Source of the DNA: Maribacter sp. MMG018
GTDB lineage: Bacteria; Bacteroidota; Bacteroidia; Flavobacteriales; Flavobacteriaceae
Reading direction: 5' to 3'
Length of the DNA stretch: 64,000 nt
NCBI RefSeq assembly: GCF_018100785.1
Contig: NZ_JAGJEC010000002.1
Coordinates: 496,001 to 560,000, forward strand
Below the pieces are notes generated by a model. The model saw only the letters and a program-made list of their open reading frames with translations. It was not told where the DNA came from and did not search any database. The position numbers and the translations under genes are program-made. Below, one piece after another: positions 52,524-61,434 of this stretch (position 1 is its first letter; every line of letters begins with the position of its first letter).

Positions 52524-53041
52524 GCCTCAGGGGAGAAAATATAAAGTTAAGGGCTCTTGAGCAGAGAGATTTGGATTTTTTGTATCAATTGGAGAACAAC
52601 CCTGCCGTATGGGAAATAAGTGGGACAATTACTCCTTATTCTAAAGATGTATTACAATTATATCTAGATAATGCGCACAGAGACATCTATGATGTAAAAC
52701 AACTACGTTTGGTAATTAGTAAAATAGATGATACCCCAATAGGATTTATAGACCTGTTCGATTTTGACCCTAAGAACAAAAGAGCGGGGGTAGGTATAAT
52801 CGTAGTCAACGAAAAAGACCGTAACAAAGGAGTAGGAGGTGAGGCGTTACAGATTTTATGTGAGTATGCTTTTGGTGTCTTGCAATTAAGGCAATTGTAT
52901 GCCAATATTTTAGAGGAAAATACACCAAGTATACATCTTTTTGAAAAATTAGGTTTTAAGCTTGTTGGGGTCAAGAAAGATTGGATATCTTCTAACGGAA
53001 AATATAAGAACGAATTATTATTTCAAAAGATTAATAAATAA
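52517..53041 (+). CDS. GNAT family N-acetyltransferase, RimJ/RimL-like
   Basis: 174 residues with the RimJ/L pattern: LRGENIKLRALEQRDLDFLYQLE at the start, GFIDLFDFDPKNKRAGVGIIV, the acetyl-CoA loop RNKGVGGEAL near residue 107, and NTPSIHLFEKLGF near the end. The start overlaps the dapF stop by 7 bases and its stop overlaps mltG (TAATG). It may modify an amino group of a protein or small molecule; the target is unknown. Confidence 0.88.
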   Translation: MVSLRGENIKLRALEQRDLDFLYQLENNPAVWEISGTITPYSKDVLQLYLDNAHRDIYDVKQLRLVISKIDDTPIGFIDLFDFDPKNKRAGVGIIVVNEKDRNKGVGGEALQILCEYAFGVLQLRQLYANILEENTPSIHLFEKLGFKLVGVKKDWISSNGKYKNELLFQKINK

Positions 53042-54084
53042 TGTATATCAAGAAGATTTTGTTGGCCATTGTACTGCTTGGCCTTGTAGTAGGTAGCTTA
53101 TTTGCCTACATGGTCTATAGTACCTTTTTTACGCCGAATACTAATTTTAATAATAAAGAAGCTTATGTGTATATAGGTTCAGAGGCATCTTTTGATGAAG
53201 TTTTGGAAAATCTTGAGCCATTATTGACCGATTTGGATTCTTTTAAGTCTGCGGCGGAAAGAAAAGGGTATGATCAAAATATAAGGGGGGGGAAGTATAA
53301 AATCTCGAAAGGGATGAACAATAATGAGATTATAAACACCTTAAGGGTAAACAACATTCCCGTAAAGGTTTCTTTCAACAATCAAGAAAGGGTAGAAAAC
53401 CTGGCGGGTAGAATTGCCGACCAAATAGAGGCCGATAGCCTTAGTTTACTAGCGGCATTTAAGGATATCGATTTTTTAAAATCCAATAATTTTAATGCCG
53501 ATAATATGTTGTCTCTATACATTCCGAATAGTTACGAGTTTTTTTGGAATACCTCTGCAGAAGAATTCAGGGATCGCATGTTAAAAGAATATAAGCGATT
53601 TTGGAACGAGGAGCGTGTGGCGAAGGCAAAGAAACAAGGGCTTAGTCCAAACGAGGTAATTGCCTTGGCTTCTATAGTCCATAAAGAAACGGCCAAGGTA
53701 GACGAACGGCCAAAAGTAGCGGGCGTTTACCTTAATAGGTTAAAAAAAGGAATGCTTTTGCAGGCAGATCCCACGGTCATTTATGCCATTAAAAAAGAAA
53801 CAGGAAATTTTGACACGGTCATAAAAAGGGTTTTGTATAAAGATTTAGAGCTAGATTCGCCTTACAATACCTATAAATATGGAGGGTTACCACCAGGACC
53901 CATTACAATGCCTGATATTAGTGCCGTAGATGCAGTCTTAAACCCCGAAAAACATAACTATTATTATTTTGTGGCCAACGTAGAGAATTTTGGGTACCAC
54001 ATGTTTGCGGAGAATATTGTGCAACACAACCGAAATAAAGCGCAATACATCCGATGGATCAATGCTCAGAAGATAAATAGGTAG
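53041..54084 (+). CDS. mltG: Endolytic transglycosylase MltG
   Basis: 347 residues: a transmembrane anchor (about 5-28), a LysM-like region (about 80-110), and the YceG/MltG catalytic domain with Glu216 in SIVHKETAKVDERPKVAGVY and QADPTVIYA, followed by YNTYKYGGLPPGPI and a PDISAVDAVLNP motif. Cuts nascent glycan strands and sets their length. It is coupled to the upstream acetyltransferase gene by a 1-base overlap. Confidence 0.95.
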   Translation: MYIKKILLAIVLLGLVVGSLFAYMVYSTFFTPNTNFNNKEAYVYIGSEASFDEVLENLEPLLTDLDSFKSAAERKGYDQNIRGGKYKISKGMNNNEIINTLRVNNIPVKVSFNNQERVENLAGRIADQIEADSLSLLAAFKDIDFLKSNNFNADNMLSLYIPNSYEFFWNTSAEEFRDRMLKEYKRFWNEERVAKAKKQGLSPNEVIALASIVHKETAKVDERPKVAGVYLNRLKKGMLLQADPTVIYAIKKETGNFDTVIKRVLYKDLELDSPYNTYKYGGLPPGPITMPDISAVDAVLNPEKHNYYYFVANVENFGYHMFAENIVQHNRNKAQYIRWINAQKINR

Positions 54085-54167
54085 TTCAATTATCCGAATT
54101 TTAAGACATGTTAACTAAAACTGTATAGTTTTAACAAATACTTCTAAAAAGCTGGTTAAAAGTGATC

Positions 54168-54175
54168 TAAATTTG
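54168..54175 (+). promoter_or_regulatory. Candidate -7 element for the lysozyme-like gene
   Basis: TAAATTTG, exact TAnnTTTG match, 57 bases before the start codon at 54232. Confidence 0.45.
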
Positions 54176-54231
54176 CAGCGAGAAATTTAAGCAAGCATTT
54201 TTTATGCTGTAAGTCTTAAGAAAAACGCTTT

Positions 54232-54861
54232 ATGAAAAGATGGATATTAATAACTTGTCCACTTATCGTGATTTTTATTTTATCAAGTTATGGTTTCAGC
54301 CTTTACAAGGTTACGGTGCCAGAATCACTTAAGATAAAAGAACCCATTCCGGTTTTGTTCCCCCAGGATGAGACCTTTTTCAAAAACAATTTGGTACAAC
54401 CGCCCTTTGTAGGAAGCAGGTTTGTTGGCTTCAAAGAGGCCTTGGCTTTTAAAGAGTCTCAAGGAAATTACCTGGCCGTAAATTCTTTTGGGTACATGGG
54501 TAAATACCAGTTCGGTGTTAATACACTAGAGTTGGTGGGGGTTTACAACATGGAGAATTTCTTAAGGGATCCTGCCTTACAAGAAAAGGTGTTTAAGGTA
54601 AACATAGCGAGAAATAAGTGGATATTGCGTAAAGACATCAAACGATTTGTTGGAAAATACATTAAGGGTACCGAGATTACGGAATCCGGTATTTTGGCAG
54701 CGGCACATTTGGCCGGCCCAGGTAACGTACAGCAATATTTGAGGTCTTATGGAAAAATTGATGTAATGGATGGTTACGGAACTACCATTGCAACGTATAT
54801 CAAGAAGTTTTCAGGATATGATATTACGTTGGTGGAGCCGATTAAAAATCCTAGGATTTAA
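54232..54861 (+). CDS. Lysozyme-like (SLT-fold) exported protein
   Basis: 209 residues with an N-terminal hydrophobic segment (about 5-22). The centre has the transglycosylase-like pattern EALAFKESQGNYLAVNSFGYMGKYQF, with Glu75-Ser76 in the place of the catalytic Glu of soluble lytic transglycosylases, and later GILAAAHLAGPGNVQQYL, again like the SLT/lysozyme fold. A peptidoglycan-cleaving role is likely but not proven. It has its own promoter and terminator after mltG. Confidence 0.75.
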   Translation: MKRWILITCPLIVIFILSSYGFSLYKVTVPESLKIKEPIPVLFPQDETFFKNNLVQPPFVGSRFVGFKEALAFKESQGNYLAVNSFGYMGKYQFGVNTLELVGVYNMENFLRDPALQEKVFKVNIARNKWILRKDIKRFVGKYIKGTEITESGILAAAHLAGPGNVQQYLRSYGKIDVMDGYGTTIATYIKKFSGYDITLVEPIKNPRI

Positions 54862-54885
54862 AGATTATTTAAATATGAAAATGAG

Positions 54886-54918
54886 AAAGCCTTGACAGTT
54901 TATGTCAAGGTTTTTTTT
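54886..54918 (+). terminator. Rho-independent terminator of the lysozyme-like gene
   Basis: Stem CCTTGACA/TGTCAAGG with a GTTTA loop and eight T. The T run reaches the stop codon of the convergent methyltransferase gene. Confidence 0.88.
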
Positions 54919-55639
54919 ATGCGTGAATTATAAAAATAGCGGGTCTCTTGTGGAGGTCTATCTTTTCGTTCTTCCACATAGAGGCATTTTTGGTCTTAAT
55001 GTATTCGGTGGGTAAGGTCAGATCACAAGCTACGCATATTTTGGTGTTACCGGCTAAAGTCTTTTGTAGGTCTTCTAAAAGTTTGTTGTTTCTGTAAGGG
55101 GTCTCTATAAAAATTTGTGATTGGTTTTCTTCCCTAGATTTTCTTTCCAGTTTTTTTATTTCCTTCCTTCTATCCGAACTATCTATCGGTAAATATCCGT
55201 TAAAAGCAAAATTTTGACCATTGAGCCCACTGGCCATTAAAGCTAAAACAATGGACGAGGGCCCTACCAGTGGAACAACCTGAATGTTTTTTTCGTGCGC
55301 AATTTTAACCACGGCCGCACCGGGATCGGCAATACCCGGGCAACCGGCTTCCGATAAAATGCCAATGTCATGCCCTTCTTTGCAAGGAGCTAAAAAGCTT
55401 GGTAATTCTGAAGCCTCCGTAAATTTGTTTAAAGTGAATAAATGCAGGCTTGGTTGTGATTTTCGGGGTGAAATCTTTTTTATGAAATGACGGGCGGTCT
55501 TTTCATTTTCAACTACGTAATGGTTTATTTCCTCAATGGCCCTCTTAATGGAAATAGGAAGTACTTCCAAAGGTGGTATTTCACCTAATGTGGTGGGTAT
55601 TAAATAAAGTTTTCCCTGTTTTAAGGTTTCTTTGGCCAT
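54917..55639 (-). CDS. SAM-dependent methyltransferase, RsmI-like tetrapyrrole methylase fold
   Basis: 240 residues. The RsmI-type pattern is visible: LYLIPTTLGE at the start, DIGILSEAGCPGIADPGAAVV near 92-112, PLVGPSSIVLALMASGLNGQNFAFNGYLP, and FIETPYRNNKLLEDL. RsmI methylates C1402 of 16S rRNA; this shorter protein belongs to the same family, but the exact target is uncertain. The N-terminal TLGEIPP differs from the NLGNL of canonical RsmI. 6 bases downstream of the phosphatase gene. Confidence 0.85.
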   Translation of the reverse strand: MAKETLKQGKLYLIPTTLGEIPPLEVLPISIKRAIEEINHYVVENEKTARHFIKKISPRKSQPSLHLFTLNKFTEASELPSFLAPCKEGHDIGILSEAGCPGIADPGAAVVKIAHEKNIQVVPLVGPSSIVLALMASGLNGQNFAFNGYLPIDSSDRRKEIKKLERKSREENQSQIFIETPYRNNKLLEDLQKTLAGNTKICVACDLTLPTEYIKTKNASMWKNEKIDLHKRPAIFIIHA

Positions 55640-55645
55640 AATGAG

Positions 55646-56101
55646 CTATTCTAGTTTTTTTGCGATAGCGGTACAGGCTTCATCAATAAGTTGAAAAACG
55701 TTTTCAAATCCGTTTATGGAATCATAATAAGGATCTGGCACTTCTTTTTCGGTACCGTCTATTTCGTCAAGAAGCAATTTAACCTTATTGTTATGGTGCG
55801 CATTGTTGCTTAACCTTAAGATGTTGGTATAATTGCTTTTGTCCATGGCGTAAATGATGTCAAAATCATCTAGGTCCTCAGGTCTAAGTTTTCTGCAGAT
55901 CTGGTCGCTTATATCTATGCCATATTTATTGGCAACATTGATAGATCTAGGGTCCGGAGGGTTTCCAATATGGTAACCTCCCGTACCCGCAGAATCTATA
56001 TAAACCTTATCAGGGTCAACCTTGCTTTTTAGAATGCCTTCGGCCAATGGTGACCTGCAGATATTTCCAAGGCAGACCATTAAAACTTTAGTCTTGATCA
56101 A
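55646..56101 (-). CDS. Low-molecular-weight protein-tyrosine-phosphatase
   Basis: 151 residues. The P-loop VCLGNICRSPLAEGIL has catalytic Cys10 and Arg16 (CX5R), and the general acid Asp lies in VPDPYYDS near residue 120. Dephosphorylates tyrosine or small phosphates. It follows dnaA by 3 bases, so the two are cotranscribed together with the RsmI-like gene. Confidence 0.93.
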   Translation of the reverse strand: MIKTKVLMVCLGNICRSPLAEGILKSKVDPDKVYIDSAGTGGYHIGNPPDPRSINVANKYGIDISDQICRKLRPEDLDDFDIIYAMDKSNYTNILRLSNNAHHNNKVKLLLDEIDGTEKEVPDPYYDSINGFENVFQLIDEACTAIAKKLE

Positions 56102-56104
56102 TGT

Positions 56105-57529
56105 CTATGAGAATTTCTTAGTAAGATCTTCTATGTATTTCCTGAACTGCTTGTCTGTTTCTGCAAGGTTGTCTACCGTCTTACATGCATGTAGAACGGT
56201 AGCATGGTCTCTTTTTCCAATTTGAGAACCGATACTTGCCAATGAAGCTTTGGTGAATTTCTTGGCAAAGAACATGGCTAGTTGTCTCGCTTGTACGATA
56301 TGTCTTTTTCTTGTTTTAGACTGTAGCGTTGCGACATCCATCTCAAAGTAATCGGAAACTACTTTTTGTATATAATCTATAGAGACTTCTCTTTTCGTGT
56401 TTTTCACGAATTTTTCCACTACCTGTTGCGCTAGCTCTATGGTAACTTCCCTTTTGTTCAAGGTAGACTGCGCAATTAATGAAATAATGGCACCTTCCAA
56501 CTCACGAATGTTCGTTTTTATATGTTTGGCGACATATTCTATGATGTCTTCGGGCATTTCAACCCCGTCTCTATAGAGTTTGTTCTTTAGAATGGAAATT
56601 CTGGTTTCGTAATCTGGGCTCTGCAGCTCTGCAGAAAGGCCCCATTTAAACCTGGACAACAATCGTTGTTCAAAATCTTGCATATCAACAGGTGCCTTGT
56701 CCGAAGTAAGTATAACCTGTTTTCCATTTTGGTGTAAATGGTTGAATATATGGAAGAAAACATCTTGCGTTCCTGATTTTCCGGATAAGAACTGTACGTC
56801 ATCTATAATCAATACATCTATCAATTGATAGAAGTGGATAAAATCGTTTCTGGTGTTCTTTTTAACGGACTCTATATATTGTTGTGTAAACTTTTCGGCA
56901 GATATATAAAGAACGGTTCTTTCTGGGTACTTGTCTTTTATCTCTACACCTATGGCATGTGCCAAATGTGTTTTTCCAAGGCCAACGCCACCAAAAACCA
57001 ATAAAGGGTTAAAAGACGTGCCACCCGGTTTGTTGGCAACGGCCATACCAGCCGATCGTGCCAATCTATTAGAGTCGCCTTCTAGAAAATTGTCAAAATT
57101 GTAATTCGGATTTAATTGCGATTCTATCTTAATGTTTCTTATTCCAGGAATCACAAAAGGATTCCTCAACTCAGGATTCTTGGATTTTATCGGAACGTCC
57201 ATTTCTTGTGGCGCCATGTTACCTCTGTTCGAACTAGGAATTTTTTCGGTAAAAGGTTCCTTGTTGCCATAAGTGTTTTCCATTCTGATAATGTACACCA
57301 ACTTGGCCGACTCTCCCAATTGTTTAGTAAGCGCTACCTTCAAAAGTTTTACGTAATGCTCCTCAAGCCATTCGTAGAAAAATTTACTGGGAACTTGAAT
57401 GCTTAGCGCATTGTCCGATAATTTAATTGGTTTAATAGGCTCAAACCAAGTTTTGAATGCCTGCGGTTGGATATTATCTTTGATAAATATCAAACAATTT
57501 TTCCAAACGGAATTAGCAGTAACACTCAT
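56105..57529 (-). CDS. dnaA: Chromosomal replication initiator protein DnaA
   Basis: 474 residues. Domain I is at 1-80; the AAA+ domain has Walker A GGVGLGKT (180-187) and Walker B VLIIDDVQFLSGK; the C-terminal DNA-binding domain contains ASIGSQIGKRDHATVLHACKTV (DnaA signature, near 435-456). It begins a minus-strand operon with the phosphatase and RsmI-like genes. The 205-base region upstream (57530-57734) shows no TTATNCACA DnaA box, so the origin is probably not here. Confidence 0.97.
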   Translation of the reverse strand: MSVTANSVWKNCLIFIKDNIQPQAFKTWFEPIKPIKLSDNALSIQVPSKFFYEWLEEHYVKLLKVALTKQLGESAKLVYIIRMENTYGNKEPFTEKIPSSNRGNMAPQEMDVPIKSKNPELRNPFVIPGIRNIKIESQLNPNYNFDNFLEGDSNRLARSAGMAVANKPGGTSFNPLLVFGGVGLGKTHLAHAIGVEIKDKYPERTVLYISAEKFTQQYIESVKKNTRNDFIHFYQLIDVLIIDDVQFLSGKSGTQDVFFHIFNHLHQNGKQVILTSDKAPVDMQDFEQRLLSRFKWGLSAELQSPDYETRISILKNKLYRDGVEMPEDIIEYVAKHIKTNIRELEGAIISLIAQSTLNKREVTIELAQQVVEKFVKNTKREVSIDYIQKVVSDYFEMDVATLQSKTRKRHIVQARQLAMFFAKKFTKASLASIGSQIGKRDHATVLHACKTVDNLAETDKQFRKYIEDLTKKFS

Positions 57530-57734
57530 AATAAAAAAAAGCTCTAGTTAATGGTTATAAATTAATCAAATCAATACCCTGAAAGAGTAATTGAGTTGAT
57601 TCTGTCAAGCGAACAAATATGTGAACAAAAATTCTAAAAAAAAAATCAATCTCTATTGAATTTGACCTTTTTTTTTCTCATGTTCGTTACCGAACTGGGG
57701 GAGCTTTAAATATATAGTTTTTACTTTTAATAAT

Positions 57735-58130
57735 ATGAAAATAAATGAAATTTCTTTTCGGGTAAGATACGGTGAGACCGATCAGATGGGTATAGTCTAT
57801 TATGGTAATTATGCCCAATACCTAGAGATGGGGAGGGTAGAGTGGCTAAGGGCTTTGGGGGTTTCATATAAAGATATGGAGGAAAAAGGTGTTATGCTTC
57901 CCGTGGTAAGTCTTCAGATAAAATATTTTAATCCGGCAAGGTATGATGATTTGATTACCGTCCGAACTTCCCTAAAAAAAATTCCGTCCGTTAGAATAGA
58001 GTTTGATTATACTATATTAAATGAAAAGGGAGAAGTCTTGGTAGAGGCAAATACGGTCTTGGCGTTTATGGATTCCGAAAGAAAAAAGCCTATAAAATGT
58101 CCCGATTATATTTTAGAAAAACTAAACTGA
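57735..58130 (+). CDS. Acyl-CoA thioesterase, YbgC/4-hydroxybenzoyl-CoA type hotdog fold
   Basis: 131 residues. Starts with VRYGETDQMGIVYYGNYAQYLEMGR, the YbgC signature with the catalytic Asp in TDQMG. Hydrolyses an acyl-CoA or similar thioester; the YbgC relatives act next to the Tol-Pal system, but no tol genes are adjacent here. Single gene, divergent from dnaA. Confidence 0.9.
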   Translation: MKINEISFRVRYGETDQMGIVYYGNYAQYLEMGRVEWLRALGVSYKDMEEKGVMLPVVSLQIKYFNPARYDDLITVRTSLKKIPSVRIEFDYTILNEKGEVLVEANTVLAFMDSERKKPIKCPDYILEKLN

Positions 58131-58135
58131 TCCCA

Positions 58136-58160
58136 GAAAAAATACAAGTGGTATTTTTAG
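58136..58160. terminator. Probable bidirectional terminator
   Basis: Stem AAAAATAC/GTATTTTT with an AAGTG loop between the convergent thioesterase and YigZ genes. AT-rich, so weaker than the others. Confidence 0.5.
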
Positions 58161-58765
58161 GTCGATACTTCTATCTTGTGATAGGTCTCCAGTGATTTTT
58201 TTGTTTGTTCAAAAGTTGATTGTCGCACCGAAATAACGATCTTGCATCTAAGGTGCATTTCTTGGGATATAATTTCAAGTTGGTGTTTTTTTATGAAACG
58301 CATTACAATATCCATTTCTTCGTAGCCAAAACGCAGTGTAATCTGTTTTTGAAGAATTTCTTCTTTTATTGTAGAGTTTTCCAAGGTTAGTTTGGCGGCT
58401 TCCCTGTATGCGCTGATCAATCCTCCGACTCCTAATTTAGTTCCTCCGAAGATTCGTGCGACCGCTACCAATATATTCGTAAGGTCAAAAGATTGTATTT
58501 GTCCGTAAATGGGCATTCCTGCCGTGTTGTTGGGTTCGCCGTCGTCATTGGCTCTATAGGTGGGGTTTTCGACGCCAATTTGCCATGCGTAACAAACGTG
58601 ATTTGCAGATGGGTGTTTGGCTTTCAAGTTCTCTATGATGTCTTTGACCTCTTCTTCGTGTTTTATAGGAAAGGCATAGCCGTAAAACTTACTTTTCTTT
58701 TCTTTTAAAAGAATTTCGTCCGAAGCTTTTGCAATGGTTTTATATGTGTCTGAAGCTTTCTCCAT
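58157..58765 (-). CDS. YigZ/IMPACT family protein
   Basis: 202 residues from the ATG at 58765, which starts 1 base after the upstream transporter stop; the longer frame would overlap that gene. The UPF0029/IMPACT signature is present: SKFYGYAFPIKHEEEV, HPSANHVCYAW, NDDGEPNNTAGMPI and FGGTKLGVGGLISAYREAA. A C-terminal DUF1949-like domain follows from about 135. Homologues relate to translation control; the precise role is unknown. Confidence 0.9.
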   Translation of the reverse strand: MEKASDTYKTIAKASDEILLKEKKSKFYGYAFPIKHEEEVKDIIENLKAKHPSANHVCYAWQIGVENPTYRANDDGEPNNTAGMPIYGQIQSFDLTNILVAVARIFGGTKLGVGGLISAYREAAKLTLENSTIKEEILQKQITLRFGYEEMDIVMRFIKKHQLEIISQEMHLRCKIVISVRQSTFEQTKKSLETYHKIEVST

Positions 58766-58766
58766 T

Positions 58767-59657
58767 TTATGAAAATAAAAAGGTTTGTATTTTATTGCCA
58801 AAGGCTACAAGGATTATACTGGTGACCGATAATGCTATTCCGATCCAATTCTTAGGGCTTATTTTTTCTTGAAACAGAATAATACCTAGTAAAGTAGATA
58901 GCATAACTATGGCTACATTGTTCAATGTAAATATTGAAGCACTGTTTAAAGTATTTGAGTCTAGGGCCTTCATTAAGAAGTAAATAGAAAAGTAATTAGG
59001 AATACCTAAGCAGATGCCCCCAAGAATGTTTTTTATGTTGATTTTGATTGGGTTTTTTAAGGTTTTGAATATGATGAATAGAATGCCCGTGCAGGCTGCA
59101 GATCCAAAAACAATGGCTGAAAATAAAGGAAACTCTTTTTCTTTTATATATGTTTCCTGTGCGAATTTAATACAGGTATCTATGGCGCCGGACCCTAAAA
59201 AGACAAGTAAAGGGAGTAGTAGAGAGTGTTTGTTGGTAATGGTGTTCTTTTCTTTTGTGGTGGCTAGATAAACAGCAAATAAGGCCAGTATGATTCCACT
59301 TGTTTGAAGAAAGCTCAAGTGCTCATCGAACATGATTATTCCGAATAACACCGGTACGACCAATGACATTTTTGTGGCTATGGACGCTACGGAAACCCCC
59401 ATTTTCTGCGAAGTGGCGGCCATTAAGTTGAAAACGACGATAAATAGTATGCCTAGGGCTATTGTGCTTAAAAACCATGGTTTTGTAGGTATTTCCGATA
59501 AGTTTACTGTTCCGTTATAAAAAAACAGTCCTGCGCCGCATGCAATTATGTAGTTGGTGATAATAGCGTATAAGGTCTGTATTCTATATTTTGTGTAGAG
59601 TTTAAAAATTACAAATATTAGACTGGAAGAGAGGATGCTTAAGCCTAGGTATTGCAT
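58767..59657 (-). CDS. EamA/DMT-superfamily transporter
   Basis: 296 residues with ten hydrophobic helices in two related halves, as in the drug/metabolite transporter superfamily; GIIMFDEHLSFLQTSGIILALFAVYLA in the first half and GIILFQEKISPKNWIGIALSV in the second mark the EamA repeats. Substrate unknown. Its ATG shares one base with the stop of the HAD gene (TAATG). Confidence 0.85.
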   Translation of the reverse strand: MQYLGLSILSSSLIFVIFKLYTKYRIQTLYAIITNYIIACGAGLFFYNGTVNLSEIPTKPWFLSTIALGILFIVVFNLMAATSQKMGVSVASIATKMSLVVPVLFGIIMFDEHLSFLQTSGIILALFAVYLATTKEKNTITNKHSLLLPLLVFLGSGAIDTCIKFAQETYIKEKEFPLFSAIVFGSAACTGILFIIFKTLKNPIKINIKNILGGICLGIPNYFSIYFLMKALDSNTLNSASIFTLNNVAIVMLSTLLGIILFQEKISPKNWIGIALSVTSIILVAFGNKIQTFLFS

Positions 59658-60259
59658 TATAGTTTATTCTTTAGTTCTATAATGTCTTCGTGTCCAACCT
59701 GTAGGTTCCAGCATTTTATGCCTAATTGTGCGGCGCTGTCCGTGTTTTCTTCGGTATCGTCCACAAAGAAGGTTTCATTGGCGTTTAATCCGTTTTTTTC
59801 TAATACGAACTGATAAATATCCGCATTGGGCTTTCGCATATTTATGAGGTGTGACAGGTAGAACCTTTCGAAACAATTTTTGAATTTTTCATATCGTTCC
59901 GTTCCCATGTTTTTTATAACCTGCTCTATGTGAAGTTCGTTGGTATTGCTTAATAAAAACAATCGGTATGAACCTTCTGATGCTAAAGAGGTAATAAAGT
60001 CCAATCGGTATTCCGGGAAGTCAAGAATAATGGAGTTCCAGGCTTCGATTATTGAGGTCGGGGTGGCTTCTGGGAAAATTCGATTTATGTTATTGATAAA
60101 TTGTTGGGTCGCTATTTTTCCAGTTTCGTATTGTTGTCCTAATAACTCTAATTCCTTGGTCGGGTTTGTGTATCCAAAAAGGGACATTTTGTCGAATACG
60201 GCTTTTTTGTCCAAATTGATGAAAATATCGCCAAAATCAAATATGATGTTCTTGATCAT
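59657..60259 (-). CDS. HAD-superfamily hydrolase, YihX-like
   Basis: 200 residues. HAD motif I is the variant FDFGDIFINLD at 7-17; motif II is LLSNTNELH, with Lys in MRKPNADIYQFVLEK (about 138-152), and motif III VDDTEENTDSA. This matches the YihX-type sugar-phosphate phosphatases. A position inside an operon with ribD suggests it might be the phosphatase missing from riboflavin synthesis; this is speculative. The start overlaps ribD by 23 bases. Confidence 0.88.
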   Translation of the reverse strand: MIKNIIFDFGDIFINLDKKAVFDKMSLFGYTNPTKELELLGQQYETGKIATQQFINNINRIFPEATPTSIIEAWNSIILDFPEYRLDFITSLASEGSYRLFLLSNTNELHIEQVIKNMGTERYEKFKNCFERFYLSHLINMRKPNADIYQFVLEKNGLNANETFFVDDTEENTDSAAQLGIKCWNLQVGHEDIIELKNKL

Positions 60260-61331
60260 TTCTTAGGATTGTTAATTGATCGTTTATCAGTTGTTGTCTA
60301 TGGAGTATGGTTCCTTTGATTGTAGGTGCCTTAACTCCGTTGTCAAATGTTGAATTGCCTTTAAAAATTCTAGCTTCGTCCCATAGGTTTGTGTCGATAA
60401 AACTTTGTAGTGTCATAGAGCCCCCTTCTACAATAATGCTTTGAATGTTTGATTCGTGCAGGGTTTCGCAGATGTTATAGGTTGCATTTTTTGAAAAATC
60501 AATATGTTTATAATCACCAGTTTCTTGTATTTTATCTAAATTATTAATTGAGGTTATTATAATGGTGCTCTGTTTTTTTTCATGAATATGAAAACTGGAC
60601 GGTATTTTTAGGTTTTTGTCCAAAACTATCCTGATTGGGTTTTTTCCCGACCATGTGCGTACATCTAGTTTTGGGTTGTCTTCCAACGCTGTATTTGTTC
60701 CTATTAAAATGCCTTGTTCTTCACTTCGCCACTTGTGGACCAACTGTCTTGAAATGTTGTTGGTGATCCAGAAAGGTTCGGGGTTGGTGTTGCGCATTTC
60801 TTTGGAAGGGGCTATAAAGCCGTCCGATGTTTCCGCCCATTTTAAAATAATATAGGGGCGTTTTTTTTCGTGAAAAGTTAAAAATCGTTTATGATGCTCC
60901 CTGCATTCTTCCTGTAAAACTCCGGTTGTGACCTTGCATCCGGCATTTTCAAGTTTTATAATGCCTTTGCCCGCTACTTTTACGTGGGGGTCTTTAAGGC
61001 CGATTACAACTTTAGGTATTTTATGCTCTGTAATCAGATCGGCACAAGGGGGCGTTTTTCCATAGTGCGAACATGGTTCTAAGGTAACGTATAAGGTGGC
61101 CTTTTTCAGAAGATTTTTGTCTTTCACGCTATTAATGGCGTTTACCTCGGCGTGTGCGCCCCCAAAGGGGCTTGTGTATCCTTCTCCTATTATGGTGTTG
61201 TTGTAGACGATTACGGCACCCACCATAGGGTTTGGGGCTGTTTTTCCCAATCCACATGTGGCGATTTGGATACATCTGCGCATGTACTTTTCGTCTATCG
61301 CCCTTGTATTTGGTGTTTCTGCGCCTTGCAT
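60237..61331 (-). CDS. ribD: Riboflavin biosynthesis deaminase/reductase
   Basis: 364-residue bifunctional enzyme. The deaminase domain (1-150) has zinc ligands His60, Cys87 and Cys96 and catalytic Glu62 (HAEVNA, PCSHYGKTPPC). The reductase domain (about 155-364) includes ILKWAETSDGFIAP and IIVEGGSMTLQSFI. Converts the first GTP cyclohydrolase product to the ribitylamino pyrimidine. No other rib gene lies in the window. First gene of a four-gene minus-strand operon. Confidence 0.94.
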   Translation of the reverse strand: MQGAETPNTRAIDEKYMRRCIQIATCGLGKTAPNPMVGAVIVYNNTIIGEGYTSPFGGAHAEVNAINSVKDKNLLKKATLYVTLEPCSHYGKTPPCADLITEHKIPKVVIGLKDPHVKVAGKGIIKLENAGCKVTTGVLQEECREHHKRFLTFHEKKRPYIILKWAETSDGFIAPSKEMRNTNPEPFWITNNISRQLVHKWRSEEQGILIGTNTALEDNPKLDVRTWSGKNPIRIVLDKNLKIPSSFHIHEKKQSTIIITSINNLDKIQETGDYKHIDFSKNATYNICETLHESNIQSIIVEGGSMTLQSFIDTNLWDEARIFKGNSTFDNGVKAPTIKGTILHRQQLINDQLTILRNDQEHHI

Positions 61332-61399
61332 TAGGTGGCTTTTATTTTTATTGGTGTATCTACTTTAACTTTTTATGCATTTCCTGTATCTTCACCCGT

Positions 61400-61407
61400 C
61401 AAAAATA
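61400..61407 (-). promoter_or_regulatory. Candidate -7 element for the ribD operon
   Basis: TATTTTTG on the minus strand, exact TAnnTTTG match, 69 bases upstream of the ribD start. No FMN riboswitch is seen in the leader. Confidence 0.45.
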
Positions 61408-61434
61408 GCACTTTAAAACTAGCTAGCGTAAACA

